Shown here: positions 5,833-14,202 of the stretch, in pieces | Position numbering within the stretch: position 1 is the first letter of the stretch | How the letters are laid out: every line of letters begins with the position of its first letter | Assembly (NCBI GenBank): GCA_021732245.1 | Contig: JAKFVJ010000004.1 | Location: 1 to 22,636 of the forward strand | Source: Candidatus Obscuribacterales bacterium | GTDB lineage: Bacteria > Cyanobacteriota > Vampirovibrionia > Obscuribacterales > Obscuribacteraceae | DNA length: 22,636 nt | Direction: 5' to 3' | Notes under the pieces: model-generated | What the model was told of the DNA's origin: nothing | What the model saw: only the letters and a program-made list of their open reading frames with translations | The model's database searches: none | Program-made: the position numbers and the translations under genes

Positions 5833-6240
5833 TTACTGGTCTTTGACTTCCCCAAAGAAGGTAATTTGATAGCTGTGAACCTTGAAATTGTTGCCCAGTA
5901 AGGGTTTCAGGTGTGCTATCTGGTCGGCCGGGATGTCCAAAATCTTGCCCGATTTCACATCAACAAAGTGATGGTGTTCGGTCATGTTGGCATCGTAGCG
6001 GGTTCTTTCCGCCTCGGTCACTACCTCTCTAATTACGCCTGCTTGAACAAGAGTATTTAGGGTGTTGTAGACGGTTGCGCGAGATAGAGCCACCGGCAAT
6101 TTGCTTTCAACAGCTTGCAAAACCTCATCAGCAGTAGGATGCGAGTGGGTCTCCAGCATGTATTTGGCGATTACAACCCGCTGTGGCGTTGGTTTTACGC
6201 CGTGTTCTATAAGGATGTCTTCTACTGAGGATAATGTCAT
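5833..6240 (-). CDS. perR: PerR-like Fur-family regulator without cysteines
   Basis: A 135-residue Fur-superfamily repressor with an N-terminal winged helix (about 1-80; PTPQRVVIAKYMLE, SRATVYNTLNTLVQAGVI) and a C-terminal metal-binding dimerisation domain. Predicted regulatory metal ligands follow the PerR pattern: H34 (SHPTAD), D83 (RYD), H89 and H91 (EHHH), D102 (ILD). The Asp at the last position is typical of the peroxide sensor PerR; Fur and Zur have Glu there. There is no cysteine at all, so the usual structural Cys4 zinc site is missing. The ATG at 6240 is chosen because AAGGAGA precedes it by 5 bases; a longer frame to 6288 would run through the operator. A matching operator lies upstream, indicating autoregulation, and another precedes rubrerythrin. 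Confidence 0.85.
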   Translation of the reverse strand: MTLSSVEDILIEHGVKPTPQRVVIAKYMLETHSHPTADEVLQAVESKLPVALSRATVYNTLNTLVQAGVIREVVTEAERTRYDANMTEHHHFVDVKSGKILDIPADQIAHLKPLLGNNFKVHSYQITFFGEVKDQ

Positions 6241-6245
6241 CTTGG

Positions 6246-6252
6246 TCTCCTT
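6246..6252 (-). promoter_or_regulatory. Ribosome-binding site fixing the perR-like start
   Basis: AAGGAGA on the minus strand, 5 bases before the ATG at 6240. It decides against the in-frame ATG at 6288. Confidence 0.75.
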
Positions 6253-6256
6253 GGTA

Positions 6257-6273
6257 TTTAGAATAAGTCTAAA
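6257..6273. promoter_or_regulatory. PerR/Fur-type operator before the regulator gene
   Basis: TTTAGAATAAGTCTAAA, 6-bp perfect arms around 5 bases, 16 bases upstream of the regulator ATG. It has the same arms as the rubrerythrin box, which supports one regulator controlling both. Confidence 0.75.
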
Positions 6274-6298
6274 CCGAGACTCTGTCAACCCTGGGTGA

Positions 6299-7054
6299 CT
6301 ACATTTTCATTTTCATAAAAATGGGCTCTGGAATGGTTTTGATGATGAGCATTATCCACTGCCAAAACCAAGGGGTGTAGACGACCTGCTTGTTTGCTTT
6401 CAATGCTTTGACGATATCTTGAGCAACGGCTTCCGGACTTGCAACCAAGAACATTCCTTGACGGCCGTATGTCATTTTTGTGTCTACAAACCCAGGCTTA
6501 ACGGTGATTACTTGTACGCCGGATTTGCAGAGACGATTGCGCAGCCCTTGGAGAAAGAGAGCGAAGGCGCCTTTGGCAGATCCATATATATAGTTGCTTT
6601 GTCTGCCACGGTCGCCGGCTACCGAAGCTATGCCAATAATAAAACCGTGTCCCTGTTTTTCAAAATGATTAGCGGCGTGAGTGAGAATTGAAACGGCTCC
6701 GGTGAAGTTGGAGTCGATGATGCTTTTTGCTTGTTCAAATTCTGATTGTGCTTCTATTTGATCACCAAGTTCACCGAAGGCAACTACAAGACCGTCCAAG
6801 CCGTGCTTGCCGTTTTTGCTTTCGACTTGGTTCAAAAGTGTTTCGTGCGATTTGAAATCAGCGGCTTGAAAGGAATGTGCTGTAGATTGTTGCTGATAGC
6901 GGACGCTTAGATCGTTAGCAATTCTTTCTATCTCGGTAAGGTTGCGTCCGGCTACGTGTACATGCGCGCCTTGTTTTGCAAGTTCTTCTGCTAGCGCTCT
7001 GGCGATACTGGATGTTGCACCAAGTACAAGTATGGATTTGTCTTTTAGGTCCAT
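6299..7054 (-). CDS. dprE2: DprE2-like decaprenylphosphoryl-2-keto-ribose reductase (SDR)
   Basis: A 251-residue short-chain dehydrogenase/reductase. It would catalyse the NAD(P)H-dependent second half of the epimerisation of polyprenyl-phosphoryl-ribose to the arabinose form. Visible are the cofactor-binding ILVLGATSSIARALAEELA (Gly-rich loop, from residue 9), the IGIASVAGDRG region with the catalytic Ser, and YIYGSAKGA with the Tyr-x-x-x-Lys pair. The tail (VYTPWFWQWIMLIIKTIP) is the hydrophobic C-terminus characteristic of DprE2 rather than a generic SDR, and fits a membrane-bound lipid substrate. Its ATG overlaps the dprE1 stop by one base (TAATG), so the two are translationally coupled, as expected for subunits of one activity. 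Confidence 0.85.
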   Translation of the reverse strand: MDLKDKSILVLGATSSIARALAEELAKQGAHVHVAGRNLTEIERIANDLSVRYQQQSTAHSFQAADFKSHETLLNQVESKNGKHGLDGLVVAFGELGDQIEAQSEFEQAKSIIDSNFTGAVSILTHAANHFEKQGHGFIIGIASVAGDRGRQSNYIYGSAKGAFALFLQGLRNRLCKSGVQVITVKPGFVDTKMTYGRQGMFLVASPEAVAQDIVKALKANKQVVYTPWFWQWIMLIIKTIPEPIFMKMKM

Positions 7055-8424
7055 TATCTAATCTCTAAGCGCTGTGATAGATGAGAGGAAAAAGTATTTT
7101 TCGGATCGTATTTTGCTTTGACCTTTTGCCAGTCGTTAAAGCGCGGATACATTTTGCGGAATCCCTCAGCAGAAAGAAATGCATCTTTTGCTAAATAAAT
7201 TCTGCCACCGTAGTTCAAGATAACAGATTCCAATTCTTTGAGGAATTCGAATAGTCCATCTTTAACGGCGATGTCCAGGGTTAACGTGTAACCAGGTCTG
7301 GGGAATGAGAGCCAGCCATCTTGTGGTCCAAATCGTTTCAACACGGCTAAGAAAGATCCCCAGCCATTTTCGCTCGACATGGTGAGCAAAGTTTTCAATG
7401 CTTCGCGACTGGTTTCTTCAGGAAATACTGTTTGATGCTGAATGAAACCTCTTTTGCCGTAAAGTCTGTTCCACGATCCAATGGCATCAAGTGGGAAGAA
7501 ATAGGATTCGAAATCAGCAATGCCTTCATGGTGATTGCTCATTTGTTTGGCGTAGAAAAGTGAATTGAAAGTGCCCATCGTAAATGAATTCAAAAGCCAA
7601 TCAGGTGAATCGATTGGTACTTGAATTTGGCGCTTTTCTTTTAGGGAAAGTGGATTTGATAAATGCTTGATTCTCTCGTCGCCTTTTGCAATGGAATTGC
7701 CCAGCATTAAGATGCTGCGTCCGAGATCATTGCCACGTGCAAGGCAATCTATCCAAGCAACAGAATACTGATAGTTCTTCTCATGCTCATCGAATAAGGA
7801 CATAACTGCATCTAGATTTTTTGCTTTGATTTCTGTCTTTTCTACATACACAGACTCAATGGGTTTGAGAGTCATGTGCACATCTGTAATGATGCCTGTT
7901 AGCCCCATGCCACCGACGGTTGCCCAAAAGAGGTCGCTGTTTTCTTGGCGAGAGCATAGGACTCTTTCACCAGAGGCAACAATTACCGTGAAGGCTTTGA
8001 CGAAATTGCAAAACGATCCATCTCGGTGATGATTTTTTCCGTGGATGTCGGCAGCGATTGCTCCACCGACAGTTACATACTTTGTGCCCGGTACTACTGC
8101 CGGAAACCAACCTCTTAGTGCAAAGACGTTGATTATTTCGTCCAGTGTTACACCGGATTCTAGATGTAAGTCACCGGAATTATTGTCGAACGAAATGAAA
8201 CGATCAAAGCGCTCCAGCAAAATGGTGTAGCCGTTGTCGTTGATGGAGGCATCGCCATAGCTGCGACCCATGCCGCGAGCTATGAGTGCGTCAGAGTTAG
8301 CGTTCTTAACATAATTATCGACAGCAGACCAATTTTCCGGGCGCACGGTTTTAGCCGCCACGACCGGGTATCTGCCCCAGCCAGTGAGGGGTCCGCTGTT
8401 TACTGCTGACCATTGATTCTGCAT
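7054..8424 (-). CDS. dprE1: DprE1-like decaprenylphosphoryl-beta-D-ribose 2'-oxidase
   Basis: A 456-residue FAD-dependent oxidase of the vanillyl-alcohol oxidase fold that would oxidise the 2'-OH of polyprenyl-phosphoryl-ribose. The FAD domain shows ARGMGRSYGDAS (49-60), PGTKYVTVGGAIAADIHGKNHH (112-133, with H128 matching active-site His132 of the mycobacterial enzyme) and ATVGGMGLTGIITDV. The C-terminal substrate domain has GGRIYLAKDAF, with K413 aligning with the essential Lys418, and MYPRFNDW. At the position of Cys387, the residue attacked by benzothiazinones in Mycobacterium, this protein has T382 (YTLTLD). Length is typical. The gene leads a dprE1-dprE2 pair and is divergent from a TPR gene across a 107-base spacer. 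Confidence 0.9.
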   Translation of the reverse strand: MQNQWSAVNSGPLTGWGRYPVVAAKTVRPENWSAVDNYVKNANSDALIARGMGRSYGDASINDNGYTILLERFDRFISFDNNSGDLHLESGVTLDEIINVFALRGWFPAVVPGTKYVTVGGAIAADIHGKNHHRDGSFCNFVKAFTVIVASGERVLCSRQENSDLFWATVGGMGLTGIITDVHMTLKPIESVYVEKTEIKAKNLDAVMSLFDEHEKNYQYSVAWIDCLARGNDLGRSILMLGNSIAKGDERIKHLSNPLSLKEKRQIQVPIDSPDWLLNSFTMGTFNSLFYAKQMSNHHEGIADFESYFFPLDAIGSWNRLYGKRGFIQHQTVFPEETSREALKTLLTMSSENGWGSFLAVLKRFGPQDGWLSFPRPGYTLTLDIAVKDGLFEFLKELESVILNYGGRIYLAKDAFLSAEGFRKMYPRFNDWQKVKAKYDPKNTFSSHLSQRLEIR

Positions 8425-8481
8425 AGCACGCTTAAAAAGTAGGGATACACTCCGCTAGCCGGACAACTATATCATTGCCAT

Positions 8482-8507
8482 TAGGGTTATTATGTCGAAT
8501 AGGGTTA
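8482..8507 (+). repeat. Direct repeat TAGGGTTA x2 in the dprE1/TPR spacer
   Basis: TAGGGTTA occurs at 8482-8489 and 8500-8507, 18 bases apart (under two helical turns), in the short spacer between divergent genes. Such spacing could suit a dimeric activator upstream of the TPR gene. Eight-base matches are weak evidence. Confidence 0.3.
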
Positions 8508-8516
8508 ATGAAAGGC

Positions 8517-8522
8517 AGAGGG
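8517..8522 (+). promoter_or_regulatory. Ribosome-binding site fixing the TPR protein start
   Basis: AGAGGG lies 9 bases before the ATG at 8532. Upstream in-frame candidates (TTG 8475, ATG 8508) have poorer sites. Confidence 0.5.
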
Positions 8523-8531
8523 ATACAAGGC

Positions 8532-9518
8532 ATGAGTTCGCGCTGGCGCGATAAAGCCTACAAGGCAGAAGCCGCCCTGGATGAGGGCAATCTCAACCAG
8601 GCAGAGAGTTTGCTGCACCAAGCCGTGGATGCTAAGGTGCTGGAAGGCTTCGAGGATATCGAGCTGGCTGAGCTGTTAAGCAAGTTGGCCCTGATTCACT
8701 TGGCCCAAGGTAAAGGTGACATGGTCGAGCCGCTTCTTAAGCGCTCCCTTAAGATTCGCCAACGGGAAATGGGCGACGAAGCCCATGGTGAAGTTGTCTT
8801 GGCTCTAAATGACTTGGCTGCTTTTTACCATCGCGTGGGTCAGTATGGACAGGCAGAAAAGCTTTACGTTGAGGCTCTGCAAATCCTCATTCAAATTTTT
8901 GGCGATGACAGCAAAGCTTTAATTGCTTGCCTGACAAATTTGGCAGGGTTCTACAGGCAAATTGGGAAGTACAAAGAAGCCGAAGAGCAATTTAGAAAAG
9001 CGCTTGAGATTTTGGAAAAAGGACGCGGTGCTGACCATCACGAAGTTGGACTGGCGCTTAACAACTTGGGCATGTTGTGCAAGCAACAGGGCAGATTCGT
9101 AGAAGCAGAGACATATTACAAGCGAGCCCTTGCGATATTCGAAAAGGGTAAAGGTAAATATTCAAAAGAAGAAGCAACGATGTTGAACAATATGGGTTTG
9201 TTATATTGTTCGCAAAACAAATTCATTGAAGCAGAAGTTGTTTTCTGGCGCGCAGTAGAAATTTACGAGAAGTCGCTTGGGCCAGATCATCCTGAAGTGG
9301 CAAAACGTATGGCAACTTTAGCCGGTGTGTATTTTGCTTTGGGCAATTACGAAAAGGCATTGGGACTCTACGAGTGGGCGATGAAAACCATCGAAAAAGC
9401 CAAGGGCGCTGACGATCCAAGCGTGCAGAGATTGCATGGATGTGTGAATTTGTGTCAGCGTGCCATTCAAAAAGACGACATTAGCCACGAAGAAATTGGA
9501 ATCATCTGGCGCGGTTAA
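8532..9518 (+). CDS. Cytoplasmic kinesin-light-chain-type TPR protein
   Basis: A 328-residue protein made almost wholly of about six tetratricopeptide repeats of the long (42-residue, TPR_10/TPR_12) kind. Repeated blocks include LNDLAAFYHRVGQYGQAEKLY, LTNLAGFYRQIGKYKEAEEQF, LNNLGMLCKQQGRFVEAETYY, LNNMGLLYCSQNKFIEAEVVF and MATLAGVYFALGNYEKALGLY. There is no signal peptide or membrane segment, so it probably scaffolds protein-protein contacts in the cytoplasm. The partner is unknown. It is divergent from dprE1 and precedes the efflux operon by about 100 bases. No enzymatic domain is present. Confidence 0.8.
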   Translation: MSSRWRDKAYKAEAALDEGNLNQAESLLHQAVDAKVLEGFEDIELAELLSKLALIHLAQGKGDMVEPLLKRSLKIRQREMGDEAHGEVVLALNDLAAFYHRVGQYGQAEKLYVEALQILIQIFGDDSKALIACLTNLAGFYRQIGKYKEAEEQFRKALEILEKGRGADHHEVGLALNNLGMLCKQQGRFVEAETYYKRALAIFEKGKGKYSKEEATMLNNMGLLYCSQNKFIEAEVVFWRAVEIYEKSLGPDHPEVAKRMATLAGVYFALGNYEKALGLYEWAMKTIEKAKGADDPSVQRLHGCVNLCQRAIQKDDISHEEIGIIWRG

Positions 9519-9556
9519 AGGTAATTCTTTTCTTTTTCCAATAGAATATTCAATGC

Positions 9557-9580
9557 AATAAGTAATTACTATTACTTATT
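9557..9580. promoter_or_regulatory. 24-bp palindromic operator candidate before the efflux operon
   Basis: AATAAGTAAT (9557-9566) and ATTACTTATT (9571-9580) are perfect 10-bp arms around TACT. Within it, AGTAATTACT (9561-9570) is itself a perfect palindrome. ATTACT/TTACT repeats continue to about 9586. It lies 46 bases before the outer-membrane-factor ATG, where a repressor of the TetR, MarR or ArsR kind often binds. The regulator is not encoded next to it. Confidence 0.55.
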
Positions 9581-9626
9581 TACTAATACGTTCCGGCAAA
9601 TCAAAGTGCTTTTTGGTCAGGTAGTG

Positions 9627-11084
9627 ATGAAGTATTCATCGGCAATATGGCTCAGCTGTATCGCTCTACTTTGTCTTGCCATCTGCCAACCTTGTTTTGC
9701 TCTCACTAACGAGGGCAGGGTTACCGAATATAGCTTTTTGCCTGAGCCTTTGAAGCCGGCATATACGCTTAGCGAAGCGGTCAACGAGGCACTGAGAAAT
9801 TTTCCGTCTATTCGCGCTGCCCGTTTTAAACTAAAAGCCGCAGCTGCCGAAATTACTTTAGCTAAAACAGAATACCTGCCGAACCTGGATGTACTGGCTC
9901 AAGAGATATTCACCAGCCACAACATTGTCGCCGGTACGATCATTCCGCAGGTACTGGATGTCATTCCTATTCAATCGGGAAGTGCTTCCGGCAATACCGG
10001 CAAAGGTTATTTCTCATCCAACCAGGGTATAGGTGCGTCATGGTTGGCTTTGGACTTTGGACTTCGTCGAGCAAATGTCAAATTAGCGCATGCTGCAACA
10101 ACGCAAGCCGAACAGAGCTTGAAACTAACGGAATTGGATGTTGCCTTTCAAGCTGCGGAAACTTATCTCGACATGATAGCCGCCTAGCAAACAATTAGAG
10201 CAGCACGCGCAACAGTCGATCGTATGAAGGCAAATGTGCTGGCGATTCACACGTATGTCGACAATGGTTTGCGTCCTGGTGTTGATGCGTCTCGAGCCGA
10301 CTATGAACTTTCAGCAGCGCGCATTGCCCTCATTGATGCTGAGCAAGCAACAGAATTAGCGCGCGTTGATTTGGCAGAGAAGATGGGAGTTGCAGGCACT
10401 TACGTCAATATCGATCCGGATCCAATTATTAGAGCGCCTAGTCCAAAGTTTGACGCACGACCAGTTGAACTAAGTAAACATCCGTTAGCACTCTTGCGTT
10501 CATCTGTTGTCACAACGGCTACAGCGAAAGTGAAGGTTATTGATAAGACTTGGTATCCGCACTTATGGTTGCATGGAAATTTCTGGGGCAGGGGATCTAA
10601 CGCTCCTGGTGGAGTTGGCACACCAATTGGCGGTGGCATATTACCGCAAGCAATGAATTACATGGTTGGTGCGTCGTTGAGTTTTCCAATCATGGATTAC
10701 TTTGAAATCAAAGCAAAACGCAAAAACGCATTCAATGAAGAGTTAGCGGAAAAAGCTAATTTTGATCTGGCAATGCAGATTCTTGAACAAAAGGATGCAC
10801 GTGCGCGTGTGCTTCTCATTGAAGCAAGGCGTGTGGCTGACGAAACGCCTATCATGGTCAAAGCCGCTCGCGAAAATGCGGTGAAGACCGTTGAAAGATA
10901 TAAAGTTGGATTGGCAAACATCGTAAATGTGTCGGAAGCTGAACGCATCCTGGCGCGTGCTGAGGTCGATGATGCTCTTGCCCAAGTTCGAGTATGGAAA
11001 GCAATTCTGGCTACTGGATATGTACAAGGTGATTTGCGTCCGTTCTTGAAGATAGTCAGTGCAGCGGAGGGCAAATACCGGTGA
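9627..11084 (+). pseudogene. TolC-like outer membrane factor interrupted by an in-frame TAG
   Basis: The gene would encode a 485-residue outer-membrane efflux channel, with signal peptide MKYSSAIWLSCIALLCLAICQPCFA and the two-fold TolC/OEP helical repeat (SEAVNEALRNFPSIRAARFKLKAA in the first half; NAVKTVERYKVGLANIVNVSEAERIL in the second). Codon 187 is TAG (10185-10187). The reading frame continues unbroken on both sides: DMIAA-stop-QTIRAARATVDRMK. A Gln codon (CAG) is the simplest ancestor, one C-to-T change away. Either the channel is lost, or the base is a sequencing error, or the stop is suppressed. The in-frame GTG at 9606 is an unlikelier start because the signal peptide begins at 9627. 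Its end overlaps the RND gene as GTGA. Confidence 0.85.
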
Positions 11085-14000
11085 ACCTCATTGGTGGATC
11101 GCTTAAACGCCCAATAAGTGTTGTTGTTGCCGTAATATCCATTGCGCTTGTAGCTGTTATGGCTTTGCGTTCGATGCGTCAGGACGTATTTCCTGATCTG
11201 AATATTCCAGCCATTTACGTTATCCAAGGCTATGGCGGTATGGCTCCCGACCAAATGGAGGGTTACTTAACTTCTGTCTACGAATTGTTCTTCTTGTATG
11301 TGCCGGGTATTGAACACGTTGAATCTCAGTCAATTCAAAACGTAGCGCTTATCAAAATTTTCTTCCAGCCTGACACGGATATGGCTGAAGCAATGGCGAT
11401 GGTTGTGGCGATGAGTAACAGGGCCACCAGTCTTATGCCTGATGGAACACTTAACCCCTTCGTGTTGCGCTTTGACGCGGGCACGTTGCCTGTCGGAGAA
11501 CTTGTGCTTTCTTCGCCGACAGAAACTGTAGAGAAAATTCAGGATTTGGCTTATGTGCGAATTAGAACGCAATTGGCAACGGTGCCCGGCGCACAAGCTC
11601 CGCCTCCTTTTGGCGGCAACATTCGCTCCATTATTGTCAACGTAGATGCCGACAAGCTAAGGCGCTACAACATCTCCGGTAATGAAATTCTCAATGCTCT
11701 GGCAACAGGCAATAAAGTTATGCCGGCTGGCAACGTAAGAACTGGCGACTTGATGCGTATTGCTCCTGTCAATACTGACTTACCTGACATTCATCAACTC
11801 GATTACTTGCCCATACGTACAGGTGCTGGTCCACAAATCTTTATTCGTGACGTTGGGGAAGTAATTGACTCATCGGATATTCTTGCCGGCTATGCTCTAT
11901 ATAACGGCAAGCGAACTGTGTACTTGCCGGTTGTGAAAAAAGCCGACGCATCGACCGTGTCCGTCGTTAATGCTGTGCGAGCTGCCTTGCCGACAATGCA
12001 AGCAGTTTTGCCTAAAGATGTGACCATCAGTTATGAGTTCGACCAATCGAAGTATGTAAGAGCTGCAATTGACGATGTCCTGTACGAAGGTCTGATGGGT
12101 ACTATCTTGCCCGGCTTGATGATCCTTCTTTTCTTGAGGGACTTAAGAGCAACTCTTATCGTTGTCACAACGATTCCATGCTCGCTGCTTGGTGCCTCCG
12201 TTGCTCTCTGGGCAACCGGGCAGACAATCAACATTCAGACATTGAGTGGCTTAGCTTTAGCTATCGGTATCTTGGTTGACGAAGCGACAGTCAATATTGA
12301 AAACATCCATACACACCTTGGACGCGGCAAGCCTTTAAGCCGAGCTGTGCTTGATGCAGGTTCAGAAACTATGGTGCCCCGTTTGTTGGCCATGTTATCT
12401 GTGATTACTGTTTTCATCCCGTCTTTTTTCATGGTTGGAATTACCAAAAATCTTTTTGTGCCGCTTTCATTGGCAGTGGGCTTTGCCATGTTCTGTTCGT
12501 TCCTCTTATCCAGCACGCTAGTGCCTGTTATGGCTGTCTGGATTCTTAAGCACAAGAAAGAAGATGATGAAGAAAAAGGGCTAATGGCAAAAATAAGACA
12601 TTCGTTGGGCAAACTAGTGGAAGCAGCTATGCCGGTACGCCCACTTGTTATAGGTGCTTATCTGGTTGTCTGTTTGGTCATAATCGGCATTCTGTTTACC
12701 AATATCGGCCGCGAAATGTTCCCTCAAGGTGAAACGGAAGAATTTCGTATTCGGATAACAGCACCTACAGGTACACGCGTCGAAACGGTCGAACAAATTG
12801 TCACCAAGACAGTCGACATAGTGAAGAAGGAAGCGGGACCTGGGGTTGTGGAAAAGACTCTTGGTTATGCAGGGCAGCAACCACCGCAGTTTGTTATTAG
12901 CTCAACTTATTTGTGGACATCCGGACCGCACCAGGCGGTTATGGATTTCAAATTGGCCAAAGGCGCTCACATTGATATGGAGCCCTTTAAGGAAAGACTG
13001 CGTAAACACTTTAAAGAACAACTTCCCACAGTGCTCTTTTCGTTTGAGCCTGGCGACATCGTCAACCAGGTAATGAATATCGGATCAACTACACCAATTG
13101 GTGTCATTGTTCGTGGTCACGATTTAACAGAAGATCGAATTTTTGCCGAGAAGATAATGCGCGAAATAAAGAAAATCCCTTACATCAGGGATTTGCAGTT
13201 TGCGCAGCCTCAAGAGTATCCGACGTGCGAAATCAAAATCGATCGTGAGTTGGCTGGACAGTTGGGACTGACGCCTGTGGATATAGGCAATTCACTGCAG
13301 CCGGCATATTACTCTAGCCGCTATGTTCTTAAGAGTTTTTGGAAGGATAGAAACAGCGGTGTGTCCTATCAGATCCAGGTGCAGGTCCCGCAGGATCAAA
13401 TCCAATCTAAATCAGATATTGAAAATTTCCCGGCGATGAACAATCCGAAGTTGCAACATCCATTGATCGCCGATGTGGCAAAGGTTGTTTATGGCACATG
13501 TATCGGCGAATATGATCGCTACAACATGATGCGTATGGTCGGCTTAACGGCGAACATCTATGGCAAAGACATGGGTACTGTCGGCGACATGGTGAAGCAG
13601 GCTGTTGAGCGTTGCGGCACTCCACCAAGAGGTGTATACGCAGATGTTAAAGGACAAATTCCAATTCTTAAGTCGACATTTGATCACTTATTTACCGGTT
13701 TGGCACTTGCGGTAGTTGTGGTTTTCTTGATGTTGACCGGCTACTTCCAAGCACCAAGACTAGTGATTGTGGTTCTTTCAACGGCTCCAGCGATAATTGC
13801 CGGTATTTTGATGATGCTTACTATTACCGGAACAACGCTGAATGTGCAGTCATTCATGGGGGCGATCATGGCAATCGGTGTTGGCGTGTCCAACGCTATT
13901 TTGCTGGTTGTATTTGCCGAGAAAAACCGTTATGAAGGGATGCCGGTTGAGCAAGCGGCTATTGATGCTGCCGAAAAGCGCATGCGACCCATTATGATGA

Positions 14001-14200
14001 CGTCATTTGCTATGATTGCCGGTATGGTGCCAATGGCGTTAAGTGATAGCCAGGGGGCATCGCTTGCGCGAGCCGTTATAGGTGGTCTGGCAATGTCTAC
14101 TTTGACAGTGCTCACTATACTGCCGCTTTTCTTTGCGACAATCCAAGCTAAGTTACCTCTTACATCTCCGTCCCTGCACCCTGACGATCGTGGTGAATAA
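11081..14200 (+). CDS. RND-family efflux pump permease (AcrB/HAE1-like)
   Basis: A 1039-residue inner-membrane proton-driven transporter with the RND layout: first TM near residues 10-28, large periplasmic porter loop, TM2-6 (about 335-495), a second porter loop, and TM8-12 (about 865-1025). GGAGGG precedes the GTG start, which overlaps the upstream gene by four bases. The TM4 relay motif reads AIGILVDEATVNIEN: D400 is kept but the second Asp of AcrB (D408) is Glu. In TM10 the AcrB Lys940 position is S937 (GVGVSNAILL). That pattern exists in divergent HAE1-like pumps, so it may be subfamily-typical rather than disabling. It lacks the Met triad arrangement expected of CusA. Substrate is unknown. 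It forms an operon with the outer-membrane factor and adaptor. Confidence 0.9.
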   Translation: MNLIGGSLKRPISVVVAVISIALVAVMALRSMRQDVFPDLNIPAIYVIQGYGGMAPDQMEGYLTSVYELFFLYVPGIEHVESQSIQNVALIKIFFQPDTDMAEAMAMVVAMSNRATSLMPDGTLNPFVLRFDAGTLPVGELVLSSPTETVEKIQDLAYVRIRTQLATVPGAQAPPPFGGNIRSIIVNVDADKLRRYNISGNEILNALATGNKVMPAGNVRTGDLMRIAPVNTDLPDIHQLDYLPIRTGAGPQIFIRDVGEVIDSSDILAGYALYNGKRTVYLPVVKKADASTVSVVNAVRAALPTMQAVLPKDVTISYEFDQSKYVRAAIDDVLYEGLMGTILPGLMILLFLRDLRATLIVVTTIPCSLLGASVALWATGQTINIQTLSGLALAIGILVDEATVNIENIHTHLGRGKPLSRAVLDAGSETMVPRLLAMLSVITVFIPSFFMVGITKNLFVPLSLAVGFAMFCSFLLSSTLVPVMAVWILKHKKEDDEEKGLMAKIRHSLGKLVEAAMPVRPLVIGAYLVVCLVIIGILFTNIGREMFPQGETEEFRIRITAPTGTRVETVEQIVTKTVDIVKKEAGPGVVEKTLGYAGQQPPQFVISSTYLWTSGPHQAVMDFKLAKGAHIDMEPFKERLRKHFKEQLPTVLFSFEPGDIVNQVMNIGSTTPIGVIVRGHDLTEDRIFAEKIMREIKKIPYIRDLQFAQPQEYPTCEIKIDRELAGQLGLTPVDIGNSLQPAYYSSRYVLKSFWKDRNSGVSYQIQVQVPQDQIQSKSDIENFPAMNNPKLQHPLIADVAKVVYGTCIGEYDRYNMMRMVGLTANIYGKDMGTVGDMVKQAVERCGTPPRGVYADVKGQIPILKSTFDHLFTGLALAVVVVFLMLTGYFQAPRLVIVVLSTAPAIIAGILMMLTITGTTLNVQSFMGAIMAIGVGVSNAILLVVFAEKNRYEGMPVEQAAIDAAEKRMRPIMMTSFAMIAGMVPMALSDSQGASLARAVIGGLAMSTLTVLTILPLFFATIQAKLPLTSPSLHPDDRGE

Positions 14201-14202
14201 AA

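Noticed and set aside
6241..6288. N-terminal extension of the PerR-like protein to 6288
   Set aside because: The extension covers the operator and ribosome-binding site, and the homologous domain begins after the ATG at 6240.
10185..10187. TAG as a recoded sense codon (alternative genetic code)
   Set aside because: TAG ends several intact genes in this window (at 2266, 18899, 19907, and on the minus strand at 6299 and 4788), so general recoding does not fit.
10697..11254. 185-codon minus-strand ORF across the OMF/RND junction
   Set aside because: Runs antisense to two well-supported genes, has Ser/Arg-rich shadow composition, and no start signal.
12235..12612. 125-codon minus-strand ORF inside the RND gene
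   Set aside because: Shadow of the transmembrane-coding region of the pump, with no start signal.
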